A stretch of DNA of 64,000 nt. Origin: Actinoplanes flavus (lineage in GTDB: Bacteria; Actinomycetota; Actinomycetes; Mycobacteriales; Micromonosporaceae). Below the pieces are notes generated by a model that worked only from the letters and a program-made list of their open reading frames with translations, was not told where the DNA came from and made no database searches. Of this stretch, positions 17,021 to 25,169 are shown piece by piece. The DNA lies in contig NZ_JAGFNS010000023.1 in the NCBI RefSeq assembly GCF_017592555.1, positions 100,148 to 164,147 on the forward strand. The letters are read 5' to 3'. The position numbers and the translations under genes are program-made. Position 1 is the first letter of the stretch. Each line of letters begins with the position of its first letter.

Positions 17021-17907
17021 TCACCGTTCGAACAGGTCGTCCGGTTCGCTTACCCAGGCGGAGAAGACCGGCACCCCGTGCCACGGTCCGGGCTTGGCCG
17101 CACCGTTGATTTCGGACGTTTGTGAGGCTACGGCCGCCACGGCGTACGGATGGGCGAAGCGCAGCTCGGCCTCACGCGCGAGCAACGGGCCAAGTCCGCC
17201 GGCCTTGTAGGACGCCATGGTGGTCAGCGCGGCGGCCTCGAAACCGTACTGCCCGTACCGGGCCACCGCCGTCTGCCGCGCCTGATGTGCGAGGTCGTCG
17301 ACACCGAGCAGGCCCGCGAGGACCTCCGCCGCGGCGGAGAAACCCGGTCCCGTCACGGACAGGTCGTGCGTGGAGTTCGCCGACCAGCAAGGCAGCACCG
17401 CGGAGTAGCGCTCGGTGGCGCCGTTTACCTCGGTCTCCCGGATGGTCCACAACGGCGTCTCACCGAGCGGCAATTTGTATAACGAGACCTGGCTTTTCGG
17501 CCGCCGGTCCGAGACACAGGCAGGAGCGATCTCGTACGCCGCGGCCAGCACCCGGGCGGGATCAACGCCGGGCGCCGCGGCCAGCACCCGGGCGGGATCA
17601 ACGCCGGGCGCCGCGGCCACCGACACCACCTGAAGCTCGTCCCCGCCAGCCGCCTGGTCGTGGTACCGGTCGGGGTCCTCGGCGGGGACACCGGACGCCA
17701 CGTGCACGATGATCTCACCGGCGTGTTCCGACCGGGCGATGAACATCCGATGGCCCTTCTGCGGTGTCCGCAGCACCTGGCTCAGCCGGGACGCCCACGG
17801 CGTGTCCCGGCCGAGATCCACCGCCGGGGGGAGGCCACATGGTGCTCCGCCCCGGTGGCCCGGTGAAGCCGCCCCGCGTACCGCCCCAGCGCCGAGGTCC
17901 ACTCCAT
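17021..17907 (-). pseudogene. Frameshifted hypothetical gene (possibly serpin-like)
   Basis: A good start (ATG 17907 after GGAGGG) opens MEWTSALGRYAGRLHRATGA, but the frame hits a stop after about 43 codons. Adding one C to the six-C run at 17826-17831 would join it to the long frame that continues PAVDLGRDTPWASRLSQVLR and ends EPDDLFER at 17021. The restored protein would be about 295 aa. The end (LRFAHPYAVAAVAS, then GPWHGVPVFSAWVSEP) resembles the closing strands of bacterial serpin-like proteins, but this is only a weak impression. It carries an internal 36-bp tandem duplication. A genuine mutation and a sequencing error are both possible. Confidence 0.55.
17545..17616 (-). repeat. 36-bp perfect tandem duplication inside the frameshifted gene
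   Basis: Two identical 36-base units (beginning ccagcacccgggcgggatca) lie head to tail. In the minus-strand frame they duplicate 12 residues (VAAAPGVDPARVL twice). The duplication keeps the reading frame, so it is a recent slippage or duplication event. Confidence 0.85.
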
Positions 17908-18150
17908 CGCCACATCCCTCCGTCGAATGTGGCTCCACCCTCGCAGGCGGGTTGAAGAGCCGCCCCGGCATGGTTCTTGGCACCTTCGCGGCCTTGCCCA
18001 GCCGCAAGACCAGACGTCAGAAGGCTTGACGCCGACCCGCAGAGCCGCAACGACTCACTCGATGGTGAGGTCGACGCTCGGGCTATCGCTCACCGAAACG
18101 CCGAACGGCGGCCCGCTGAACCAGTCGGGTCGCCGTTCGGGTGAATGCGA

Positions 18151-18354
18151 TCAGAGCGGGCGGATGTTCTCCGCCTGCGGGCCCTTCTGGCCCTGGGTGA
18201 TGTCGAACTCCACCCGCTGGTTCTCCTCGAGGCTACGGAAGCCGCTCGATGCGATGGCGGAGAAGTGGGCGAAGACGTCGGGGCCGCCGCCGTCCTGGGC
18301 GATGAAGCCGAAGCCCTTGTCGCTGTTGAACCACTTCACGGTGCCTGTAGTCAT
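18151..18354 (-). CDS. cspA: Cold shock protein (CspA family)
   Basis: This 67-residue nucleic-acid-binding OB-fold protein acts as an RNA chaperone. It begins MTTGTVKWFNSDKGFGFIAQ, holding RNP1 (KGFGFI), followed by RNP2 (DVFAHFSAI) and the closing EFDITQGQKGPQAENIRPL. ATG 18354 has a GAAGGAG site at good spacing. The longer upstream frame is not part of the protein. A MerR-type gene lies about 300 bases upstream on the same strand, an arrangement conserved in many actinomycetes. Confidence 0.95.
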   Translation of the reverse strand: MTTGTVKWFNSDKGFGFIAQDGGGPDVFAHFSAIASSGFRSLEENQRVEFDITQGQKGPQAENIRPL

Positions 18355-18447
18355 GTCTACTCCTTCGCAGGCTGGTGGAGACCACGGAATGCGGACTCCT
18401 ACGCCGCCGCGTTGATCGCCCGCGTCGAACCGACACGACAAACGAAA

Positions 18448-18486
18448 AGCGCCTGGAGAGGGGTTTCAGATAACCCATCAGGCGCT
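18448..18486 (-). terminator. Intrinsic terminator/attenuator between the MerR gene and cspA
   Basis: On the minus strand an 8-bp outer stem (agcgcctg/caggcgct) and a 5-bp inner stem (gggtt/aaccc) are followed directly by TTTTCGTTTG. This is a hairpin with a U-rich tail, the clearest rho-independent terminator in the window. It could end the MerR transcript or attenuate readthrough into cspA. Confidence 0.7.
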
Positions 18487-18652
18487 GAAAACGTCTACGG
18501 AAATCAAAACTGCAACACCGGGGAGCCTAGCACAGAACGGACAACATGCTCGGCCTCCCTGTGCGGGCCCTTGCCCGCGCGGCATCCGCACGTTGTTCCG
18601 GGCGCGGCAGACGGTCCTTCTCGTGGTGGAGAAGGACCGTGCGGCGTTGGGG

Positions 18653-18973
18653 TCAGGCGGCGCCGCTCTGCTGGCGGCACTGGTGCTCGCGGTTATGCTG
18701 AAGGGCTTCTTCCAGCTGGTCTTCGAGGATGATGATCCGGCAGGCGGCTTCCAGGGCGGTGCCGTGGTCGACCATCTCCCGGGCTCGGGCTGCCAAGCGC
18801 AACTGGTAGCGGGAGTAGCGGCGGTGCCCGCCGGCGGACCGGAACGGGATGATCAGTTTCGCCTCGTCGAGGCGGCGCAGGAAGTCCTGCGAGGCGCCCA
18901 CGATCTCGGCGGCGCGGCCCATGGTGTAGGCGGGGTAGTCGTCGTCGTTGAGCATGTCATCGGATTGGGCCAT
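18653..18973 (-). CDS. MerR-family regulator upstream of cspA
   Basis: This is a small DNA-binding protein (106 aa). It has a winged-helix MerR motif (YTMGRAAEIVGASQDFLRRL, then IIPFRSAGGHRRYSRYQL) and a short coiled coil (ILEDQLEEALQHNREHQ) for dimerisation. It has no effector domain. The ATG at 18973 is preceded by AAGAAGGA; an ATG five codons upstream is possible but less well placed. Paired with cspA, it may control cold-shock genes; this is inference from the conserved neighbourhood. Confidence 0.85.
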   Translation of the reverse strand: MAQSDDMLNDDDYPAYTMGRAAEIVGASQDFLRRLDEAKLIIPFRSAGGHRRYSRYQLRLAARAREMVDHGTALEAACRIIILEDQLEEALQHNREHQCRQQSGAA

Positions 18974-18994
18974 ACATTCCTTCTTCATGAACGA

Positions 18995-19023
18995 GGGCCC
19001 CGGCGCGTGCTGCGCCGGGGCCC
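18995..19023 (-). promoter_or_regulatory. 12-bp GC-rich hairpin in the MerR gene leader
   Basis: A perfect 12-bp stem (gggccccggcgc and its complement) with a 5-base loop ends about 20 bases before the MerR gene start, just upstream of its ribosome-binding site. No gene on the plus strand ends here, so it is unlikely to be a terminator. It may be a leader structure affecting translation or RNA stability. Confidence 0.55.
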
Positions 19024-19650
19024 AGGGTTACGGGTTGAATACACCATCTACCGACAGGTTCGTCGGGTTTTCGTTTCCGCACCCTGCCGCTATCAGCAGG
19101 CGGTGCGAGGATCGCATAAGCGTGACCGGAGACCACCTCACATTCAAAGTGACAACGGTGTCCACCTCAGAACGGCAACTACGTCCTGACGGCGGGCGAT
19201 CCAACGGCGTCAAACCCTCCCTTTCCTCTACTTTCCATACCTACGTGCTATCCGTCGATGTCGGAGCCCCACGCGACTTCATGGCCCCGCACATGTGCGG
19301 CGGATCCCTTGCTGCATCAAGCGGAGCCCTAGCCTGCACCGGCCCCCGCCTGCGGTTGCCCTGACCTGGAATTACGTCAAGGTCTTGTCGTGCACGTGCC
19401 GTGTTGCATGCGGTGATGTGGTCCCACCGCGGTAACCGAGCGAGCCACGAGACCTTCCGGGCCCTGCTTCGACGCTCGGCCTGTTACGTCAGCGTCTTTA
19501 TCCGATCTCCGTCGTCAACGACGCTTACATTAGTCAGCCCCACCGAGAATGTCTAGTCTCCAGAGACCAGATTTTCTAGGCGGCTAATCGCGGCTTCCCA
19601 CGCGAGACGCTGGGTCGTCATCTTCTCGTCGGCGCAGCCGGCTGACGATG
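19024..19650. other. Non-coding stretch upstream of the MerR gene
   Basis: No convincing gene is present. The base composition is noticeably less GC-rich than the surroundings and frames are broken or lack start sites. It presumably contains the promoter of the MerR/cspA unit near its left end (candidate ggtgtattcaacccgtaacc on the minus strand). The rest appears to be decayed sequence. Confidence 0.45.
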
Positions 19651-19693
19651 GTGCGGCTTGCCGCACTCCCTCTAGCGCGTCCTAGGAAGATAG
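19651..19693 (+). repeat. Repeat element copy B (hairpin plus CCTAGGA core)
   Basis: The hairpin gtgcggcttgccgcac is identical to copy A at 16777. The TCCTAGGA core begins 29 bases after the start of the hairpin and is followed by AGATAGGCTG. That tail matches copy C at 53919 (GGATAGGTTG) better than copy A. No gene start follows within 200 bases. Confidence 0.6.
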
Positions 19694-19864
19694 GCTGACG
19701 CCTGTCTCCTGGGCTTGTCGGCGCGATGAGCCGACGGCTAGGGCTTCCCCGGCATCAGCGGTGTCGACGCCATTCTCGACGCGGTCGGTAAACCGGTCCT
19801 GCCGTCCAGCCTCGACCGGCTCGCGCCGCACCCACGGGGACCTGGGCGCCGGTTCACCGGCACT

Positions 19865-19912
19865 GGCCCTTGAGGAGCATCGGAACGGAAAGTAGCGCTG
19901 GGGTGATCTTGG
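19865..19912 (+). repeat. Left terminal inverted repeat of the Tn3-type cassette
   Basis: It reads ggcccttgaggagcatcgga then acggaaagtagcgct, and ends ggggtgatcttgg. Compared with the right copy it has one substitution (g for a at the tenth base) and a small change around the inner TTAAG. It is preceded by the target-duplication pentamer GCACT at 19860-19864. Confidence 0.85.
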
Positions 19913-20154
19913 ATGTGGCCCGGACGGGTGTACTGACGCCGGCGACGAGTAGTCGGCCAGCGCAACGCGGGGCCGGTGCGGGGCCGGAGGGATCTGCCCT
20001 TGCCCGCCACGCCACATCCGGAGGTTCCTCGGTCGATTCTGACGAGGGTCCGGGTGTGTGGCGCATTTTGTAGGTTCTGCTAGCTGATCTTGGGGTGCCG
20101 GTTAGCGTTTGCCGGTGGGTGCACGGTGATCTTCTCGGCGCCACACATTGTTGC

Positions 20155-20197
20155 GGCGCGGCCCTCTGCGGTGCAGAGAGTCCTGCGGGGCCGCGCC
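20155..20197 (+). promoter_or_regulatory. Nested hairpin in the leader of the cassette metzincin gene
   Basis: A 10-bp outer stem (ggcgcggccc/gggccgcgcc) encloses a second perfect stem (ctctgc-ggt-gcagag). It lies 75-115 bases upstream of ATG 20271, probably in the untranslated leader. It could be an RNA regulatory or stability element. The first metzincin gene does not show the same structure. Confidence 0.45.
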
Positions 20198-20270
20198 CGC
20201 CTCTTCTTCCCTGTGCGCGGCTGCCTCGCCTGGTGCTGGGCTGCGCCTGTCACCGAAAGTGGGCTTTCGT

Positions 20271-23200
20271 ATGGTCAGCAGCGTGCGATGGCGGCTGTTG
20301 TCAGCCGCCGTGCTGGCGGTCGTCCTGGCCGTCGGGTACACCGGGGTCGCGGTGTCGCCGGCACACGCGGCGCAAACACCGATGATCCCGGCGACGGTCG
20401 TTCGGATCATCATCGATGACACCACCGGTACGCCGAAGTCCCAGACGCAGACGGCTCTGCAGCTCGGCTTTCTCACCGTCGTAGTGGACGACGACGAGAT
20501 CGCTGCCCTGCCACCCGAGACGAAGATCAAGGTCACGGTGCCGGGTGCCTCAACGCCCGAGCAGGCTGTCAGGGTTTTGGAAGATGATCCTGGCGCGATC
20601 ACCGAGTTCGTGGTGGTGGCGAAGCCGGGGCCGTCGATCGGGACGCACGGCGCCGTGGTGCACAACGTCACTCTGATCCCGTTCACTTGGGAAGGCGCGG
20701 GCCCGGTCGAGAACGAAGCGGTGTTCAAGGCCAACACTACCGAGGCGCTGAACAGATGGGCCGGCCTGAGCCGCGGGATGATCACGCCCGGGACCGTCAC
20801 GCTGCTGGACACGGTCGTCACCGCGAAGCCGACGCCCTGCCACGCGGGCAACTACGCCAATGTCGTGAAGACCGCGCTCGGCCGGGGTCCGACCGATCCG
20901 ACCGACCACTGGATCTATGCCCCGAGCGAGGACATGGGCTGCTGGTGGAACGGGATGGCGCTGAGCAAGAACGAGATCGCTATGGGAACCATGACGTTGC
21001 CTCCGCAGCCGATCGCGCATGAGCTTGGGCACAACTTCGGACTCGGCCACGCGGACACCGAACCGTGCACGCCCGGGTGCTCGCAGAGCACGTATGGCAA
21101 CTCGACCCAGGTCATGGCTTCCGGGTTCGAGCCGCTGAACGCCGCACACGCCACGATCCTCGGCGCGTTCACCGACGCCGACACACCCCTGGTCACCGGC
21201 CCGGGCACGTACGCGGTCAAGGCGATCCACGAGGACTCCGGTGTGCGCGGTCTCCGGTTGCGTGCGGCGACCGGCAAGGACTACTTCGTCGAGTACACCC
21301 CCGCACCGGTGGAATCGCACTCGGACCCGTACTGGTGGGGCGGACTCCGGATCAACCGGAAGGACGCCACGACGGCCGTGCAACTGGACATGACCCCCGG
21401 CTGGGCGAAGAACCAGTGGGCGGTACAGCCGGCACTGCTGACCGGCAACACGTACACCGTGCCCGACACGGGTCTGACCGTGCATCTCGCTTCCGCCGAC
21501 GGCACCACCGCCAACGTGATCGTCGCGGACGCCACGGCCGACACCCAGGCTCCGGCCGCGCCGGCCGACGTGGCCATTCCCGGGTCGAGCACCGGCAGAA
21601 CGGACACCCCGACGTTCACGGTGGCGTGGACCCCGGCCGAGTCGGCGCAGGACGACGAGGTGGTCGGCTACCGGGTGACCGTGCGCAGCGAGACCGGCCC
21701 GCAGTGGGTGGCCAGCGCCCCCGCCGACGAGAGCTCGGCCTCGGTCACACTGCCGACCGCGCAGGGGTGGTGGCCGACCGGCCCGATGACGATCAGGGTG
21801 CAGGCCTTGGACGCGGCCGGGAACGCCAGTGACGAGGCCCGGCTCGACAGCGGCTACCAGGCCGACCCCAGCCCGGACGCGCAGGCACCGGCCCCGCCGA
21901 CCGACGTGACCGTGCCGGGTTCGACCGGGACCTGGATCACCAAGTCGTTCCAGGTGACCTGGACCCCGGCGCCGAGCGCGCAGGACGACGACGTGATCGA
22001 ATACCGGGCGACGGCCCGCACCGGCGACGGCGCCCAGGTCGGGGTCATCACCACCGGTGACCAGACCTCGACCGGCACGATGACCCTGCCGGTCAGCAGC
22101 GGCACCGAAGGACCGGTGACGATCGCCGTGCAGGCGGTCGACCCGGCCGGTAACGCCAGCACCGAGGCGACCCTCGAGCGCACCTACGACATGTCACCGC
22201 CCGGCGACGTGCAGATCACCTACCCGGTGTACGGCAACAAACCGCTGTTCACCGGCCCCGAGTACGAGGTGAAATGGCAGACCCCGCCCGAGGCCGGCTC
22301 CGGCCTGGACCACTACGAGGTCTACATCGACGGCAAAACGGCCAAAAACGACATTCCTGCCGACGCGAACTCGGTGATGATGCCGAACGACCTGCCCAGC
22401 GGGGAGCACTACGCCTCCGTCGTGGCCCACGACAAGGCCGGCAACAAGAGCTCCGCCACCAAGATCAAGGTGTGGTTCGACACCGTGCAGGACCCGAAGG
22501 CCGGCACCAACCGCGCCCTGAACCAGCCGGTCACCGTCTCCTCCATCCATTCGGACAGCTACGCCGGCGCGAAGGCGGTCGACGGCAACGCCGCCACCCG
22601 ATGGGCCTCACTGAAGACCGACCCCACCTGGATCCAGATCGACCTCGGCAAGACCGTCTCCATCGGCCGGGTCATCCTGAACTGGGAGACCGCCTACGCC
22701 AAGGCCTACCAGCTGCAGACCTCCGACGACGGCAGCACCTGGACCGACATCCACAGCACCACCACCGGTGACGGCAAAATCGACGACATCGCCGACCTCA
22801 ACGGCCGCGGCCGCTACGTACGCATGTACGGCACCGCCCGCGGCACCGGCTACGGGTACTCCCTGTGGGAGATGCAGGTCTACGCCAACCCGCAGGCCCC
22901 CGCCATGATCACTCCCGGCAGCGGGCAGACCGTGGACAGCAACGACGTGCGCCTGGGCTGGCTGCAGCCCGACGCGGACGCCGTCGCCTCCTACCGCCTC
23001 ACGGTCGACGGCGACGAGGTCACACCCGGCCCGGCACCGGCCGACCGGGAATGGACGCTGAACCTGCCCGACGGCGAGCACACCATCCAACTGAGCGCCG
23101 TCAACCCGCTCGGATCCGCATCCACACCCGAGATCCCGATCACCGTGGCCGCGGTGCCGCTGCCGCCAGCCTGGGCAGCCGGGACCGAGTACGAGGTCGG

Positions 23201-23306
23201 CGACAAAGTCAGCTACGACGGCATCACCTACGAATGCCAGCAAGCACACACCGCGCAGCAAGGATGGGAACCACCGAACTCCCTCACACTCTGGAACCGC
23301 CTCTGA
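20271..23306 (+). CDS. Secreted metzincin-like metalloprotease with Fn3, discoidin (F5/8C) and chitin-binding-type modules
   Basis: This 1,011-residue exoprotein is paralogous to the product of 8291-11575. It has a signal peptide (MVSSVRWRLLSAAVLAVVLA, AHA cleavage near residue 33) and the zinc motif HELGHNFGLGH at 250-260. Two Fn3-like domains and one TGSGLDHY-type module follow. A discoidin/F5-8C (CBM32-type) domain lies near 745-870 (NRALNQPVTVSSIHSDSYAG onward), then another Fn3-like unit and a C-terminal CBM5/12-type module (AGTEYEVGDKVSYDGITYEC). ATG 20271 is chosen because the signal peptide begins there; the 41 upstream in-frame codons cover a leader hairpin. It is the only intact gene of the Tn3-type cassette. 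Confidence 0.85.
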   Translation: MVSSVRWRLLSAAVLAVVLAVGYTGVAVSPAHAAQTPMIPATVVRIIIDDTTGTPKSQTQTALQLGFLTVVVDDDEIAALPPETKIKVTVPGASTPEQAVRVLEDDPGAITEFVVVAKPGPSIGTHGAVVHNVTLIPFTWEGAGPVENEAVFKANTTEALNRWAGLSRGMITPGTVTLLDTVVTAKPTPCHAGNYANVVKTALGRGPTDPTDHWIYAPSEDMGCWWNGMALSKNEIAMGTMTLPPQPIAHELGHNFGLGHADTEPCTPGCSQSTYGNSTQVMASGFEPLNAAHATILGAFTDADTPLVTGPGTYAVKAIHEDSGVRGLRLRAATGKDYFVEYTPAPVESHSDPYWWGGLRINRKDATTAVQLDMTPGWAKNQWAVQPALLTGNTYTVPDTGLTVHLASADGTTANVIVADATADTQAPAAPADVAIPGSSTGRTDTPTFTVAWTPAESAQDDEVVGYRVTVRSETGPQWVASAPADESSASVTLPTAQGWWPTGPMTIRVQALDAAGNASDEARLDSGYQADPSPDAQAPAPPTDVTVPGSTGTWITKSFQVTWTPAPSAQDDDVIEYRATARTGDGAQVGVITTGDQTSTGTMTLPVSSGTEGPVTIAVQAVDPAGNASTEATLERTYDMSPPGDVQITYPVYGNKPLFTGPEYEVKWQTPPEAGSGLDHYEVYIDGKTAKNDIPADANSVMMPNDLPSGEHYASVVAHDKAGNKSSATKIKVWFDTVQDPKAGTNRALNQPVTVSSIHSDSYAGAKAVDGNAATRWASLKTDPTWIQIDLGKTVSIGRVILNWETAYAKAYQLQTSDDGSTWTDIHSTTTGDGKIDDIADLNGRGRYVRMYGTARGTGYGYSLWEMQVYANPQAPAMITPGSGQTVDSNDVRLGWLQPDADAVASYRLTVDGDEVTPGPAPADREWTLNLPDGEHTIQLSAVNPLGSASTPEIPITVAAVPLPPAWAAGTEYEVGDKVSYDGITYECQQAHTAQQGWEPPNSLTLWNRL

Positions 23307-23331
23307 ACAATCCGGCCCAGACAGCCCAGAC

Positions 23332-23371
23332 CCGGGGCGGGACCACGGCCACGGCCGCGGACCCGCCCCGG
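23332..23371 (+). terminator. Hairpin terminator after the cassette metzincin gene
   Basis: A perfect 10-bp stem (ccggggcggg/cccgccccgg) lies 25 bases after the stop codon, with a GC-rich inner loop. There is no U-run. Confidence 0.6.
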
Positions 23372-23485
23372 CACACCGCAACTACGAAATCACCACGCAT
23401 CCAAGCACCGGCCGACCGCGCCGCAGGCCAGCCCTGGCGGCCCGGCACCCCGCCGCCGACGCCACTGCCCGCCGACACCCCGGCG

Positions 23486-24144
23486 GCGGACATCCGGATC
23501 GGATACGCCCGGTGCAGCACCCTGACCCAGGAACTCCCGTCACAGCTGACGCGTTCGCCGCACACGGCATCCCCCGCGACAAGATCTTCGCCGAGAAGAT
23601 CTCCACCCGGATGCGGGTCCGGCCGCAGTTCGAAGCGGCGCTCACCCTGGCCCGACAGATCAAGGCCCACGCCGCGCACTGCCGGGTCATCCTCACCGTC
23701 AAAGAGATGAAACGCCTCGGCCGCGACGCCGCCGCCCGCCACGGCAAACACGGCGGCCGGCCCCCGGTCATCACCGACGACATGCTGCACACCGTCCTAC
23801 GCCGCCGCGCCGCCGGCGAGACCGTCGAACAGATCCAACCCGACCTGATCATCCCGACCGGCAAACGCAAAGGTCGCACCCCGAGCGTCGCCAGCATCTA
23901 CCGAGCCTTGGCCGCGCACGAGAAAACCCAGGCGTACCCCGACGCCGTCGAACAGGCCCACGCCGAGCATGCACAGCACGCCGGCGACGACCTTCCACCG
24001 ATCGTGCGCCCGCGGCCCGCCCGCGTGCTCGACCCGGTCGGCCCCGAGTTGGCCGCCAGAATCCAGGGCCGCCCCCTCGACCGGCTCACGCAACCGCTCG
24101 TCGTCCTCGCGCCGGGCCCGCATCGCCACCCAAGATCACCTTAA
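23486..24144 (+). pseudogene. Decayed serine recombinase (TnpR/resolvase-like)
   Basis: The catalytic N-terminus is present (ADIRIGYARCSTLTQEL, with the nucleophile Ser in CST). One base is missing at about 23548 (cagctg-acgcg), so DAFAAHGIPRDKIFAEKIST is read in another frame. After EMKRLGRDAA the sequence jumps directly to ARHGKHGGRPPVITDDMLHT. Resolvases normally have about 60 more residues there, including the long E helix, so an in-frame internal deletion is inferred. The C-terminal HTH region (GETVEQIQPDLIIPTGKRKG, then SVASIYRALA) remains. The stop codon TAA lies inside the right terminal repeat. It is a dead TnpR-like gene that marks the cassette as Tn3-derived. Confidence 0.85.
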
Positions 24145-24178
24145 GCGCTACTTTCCGTTCCGATGCTCTTCAAGGGCC
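24130..24178 (-). repeat. Right terminal inverted repeat of the Tn3-type cassette
   Basis: Read inward from 24178 it begins ggcccttgaagagcatcgga, continues acggaaagtagcgcttaag, and then gtgatcttgg. The GGAACG and TTAAG blocks resemble the classical 38-bp Tn3 terminal repeat. The pentamer GCACT follows at 24179-24183, duplicating the one at 19860. Confidence 0.85.
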
Positions 24179-24231
24179 GCACTATGCTGCGACCATCAGT
24201 GGCCGCACCGCAGGGCACGTGGAGGCAAGCC

Positions 24232-25164
24232 ATGGCTCCTGGCGAGACCGACATGCGACAGCGCGTGGACTGGATCTCCGCACCACCGGGCGACATCGCC
24301 GTGCTGCGCCCGGGCGGTGACGGGCAAGAGTCCACATGGCTCCTCGCCGACACCGCCGAGGGGATGCGATTCTTCGTCCCACGGGTGTGGACCCGGATCG
24401 ACGCCGTCGTCCGGACGGAAGACGGACTCGGGCGCCGCCGGACCGGCCCCTGGCTGGTCTACCGAACTCCGGAGCGGGAGACCTGGGGCATCAGCCTCGC
24501 CCCGGGCCGGGCCGGGACGAGCAGCGTTCCACAGGGACACGTGCGCCCACCGCGGCGCCTCCGGCACGACCTCGACCGTGCCCGGTCGCTGCCGCCGGAG
24601 GAGCAGCTGACGGCCTGCGACCTGCACCGCCTATCCATCGCCGGAGACGTCACCTGGCACGTGCTCACCGGTGACCCGTTGCTCCTGCTGGTCCACCCGG
24701 CCGGCACCTCCACGGTGGCCGTCTGCTCCGGCAGGGCCCTCGTCCACTGGGATCCCACGCTCGTTCCCACCGACGCTCCCACCTCGTGGCCGCCGCCGGA
24801 CGACCCGCCCCAACGGCACGCCATGAATGAGCTGCCCCAGACGTCCTGGCAGCAGGTCGAGGCGCCACGCGGCCTGGGCTGGATCCGCGGCCGTCCCACC
24901 GGACCGGGCACCGGTTTCCGCGGCGCCGTCCGGGACCTGGAGACCATCCACGACCACTGCACGGCCGATGAGCGGGGGCCCTCCTGGGCGTACCCGATGC
25001 CGCACTTCCACACCCGCGACGGCAGCGTCGTCGGCACACCGTCGGACGCCCGCCACGCCGATGAGCAGAACCTGCCGTGGCGCCGGTGGGAACGGGCCGC
25101 GCAGGAGTACGGGGCGAGGGCCGTCGAATACTGGACCAGCCACCCGTCGAGCAGCCACCTCTGA
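24232..25164 (+). CDS. Hypothetical protein, 310 aa
   Basis: No family is recognised. The protein is soluble (no signal peptide or membrane helix) and Trp/Pro/Arg-rich, with phrases such as WISAPPGDIAVLRPGGDG and GDVTWHVLTGDPLLLLVHPA. ATG 24232 is preceded by GGAGG six bases upstream. The same frame runs further upstream into the transposon end, and that part is not native. The mobile cassette is inserted only about 50 bases upstream, so the original promoter has probably been separated from the gene. It is convergent with the phosphotransferase gene, with a 5-base gap. Confidence 0.6.
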   Translation: MAPGETDMRQRVDWISAPPGDIAVLRPGGDGQESTWLLADTAEGMRFFVPRVWTRIDAVVRTEDGLGRRRTGPWLVYRTPERETWGISLAPGRAGTSSVPQGHVRPPRRLRHDLDRARSLPPEEQLTACDLHRLSIAGDVTWHVLTGDPLLLLVHPAGTSTVAVCSGRALVHWDPTLVPTDAPTSWPPPDDPPQRHAMNELPQTSWQQVEAPRGLGWIRGRPTGPGTGFRGAVRDLETIHDHCTADERGPSWAYPMPHFHTRDGSVVGTPSDARHADEQNLPWRRWERAAQEYGARAVEYWTSHPSSSHL

Positions 25165-25169
25165 CCGGG

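Larger units (their letters stand above)
19865..24178 (+). mobile_element. Tn3-family-type mobile insertion cassette carrying a metzincin gene
   Basis: The 4,314-bp unit is bounded by inverted repeats of 48-49 bp (19865-19912 and 24130-24178) that differ at only a few positions. The outer ~39 bases have Tn3-family features: GGAACG-GAAA in the middle and TTAAG at the inner end of the right copy. Immediately outside both ends is the same pentamer GCACT (19860-19864 and 24179-24183), the 5-bp target duplication made by Tn3 transposases. Inside are one complete secreted-metzincin gene and a decayed serine recombinase (TnpR-like). There is no tnpA. This matches the mobile insertion cassette (MIC) organisation, which needs a transposase in trans. 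Confidence 0.85.

Noticed and set aside
17545..17616. CRISPR-like repeat
   Set aside because: Two directly adjacent 36-bp units have no spacers and lie within a reading frame. They are a simple tandem duplication.
16777..19693. The two identical hairpin repeats as attL/attR of an integrated element
   Set aside because: A third related copy lies 34 kb away, no integrase gene is between them, and the enclosed genes (cspA, MerR) are ordinary chromosomal genes.
19682..20017. A 111-codon minus-strand frame at the left end of the mobile cassette
   Set aside because: It crosses the cassette boundary and terminal repeat, which did not evolve as one gene, and it has no start signal or domain.
19860..24183. 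The inverted repeats as terminators or chance palindromes
   Set aside because: They are 48-49 bp long, 4.2 kb apart, show Tn3-end features and are flanked by a perfect 5-bp duplication. Chance or terminator function does not explain this combination.
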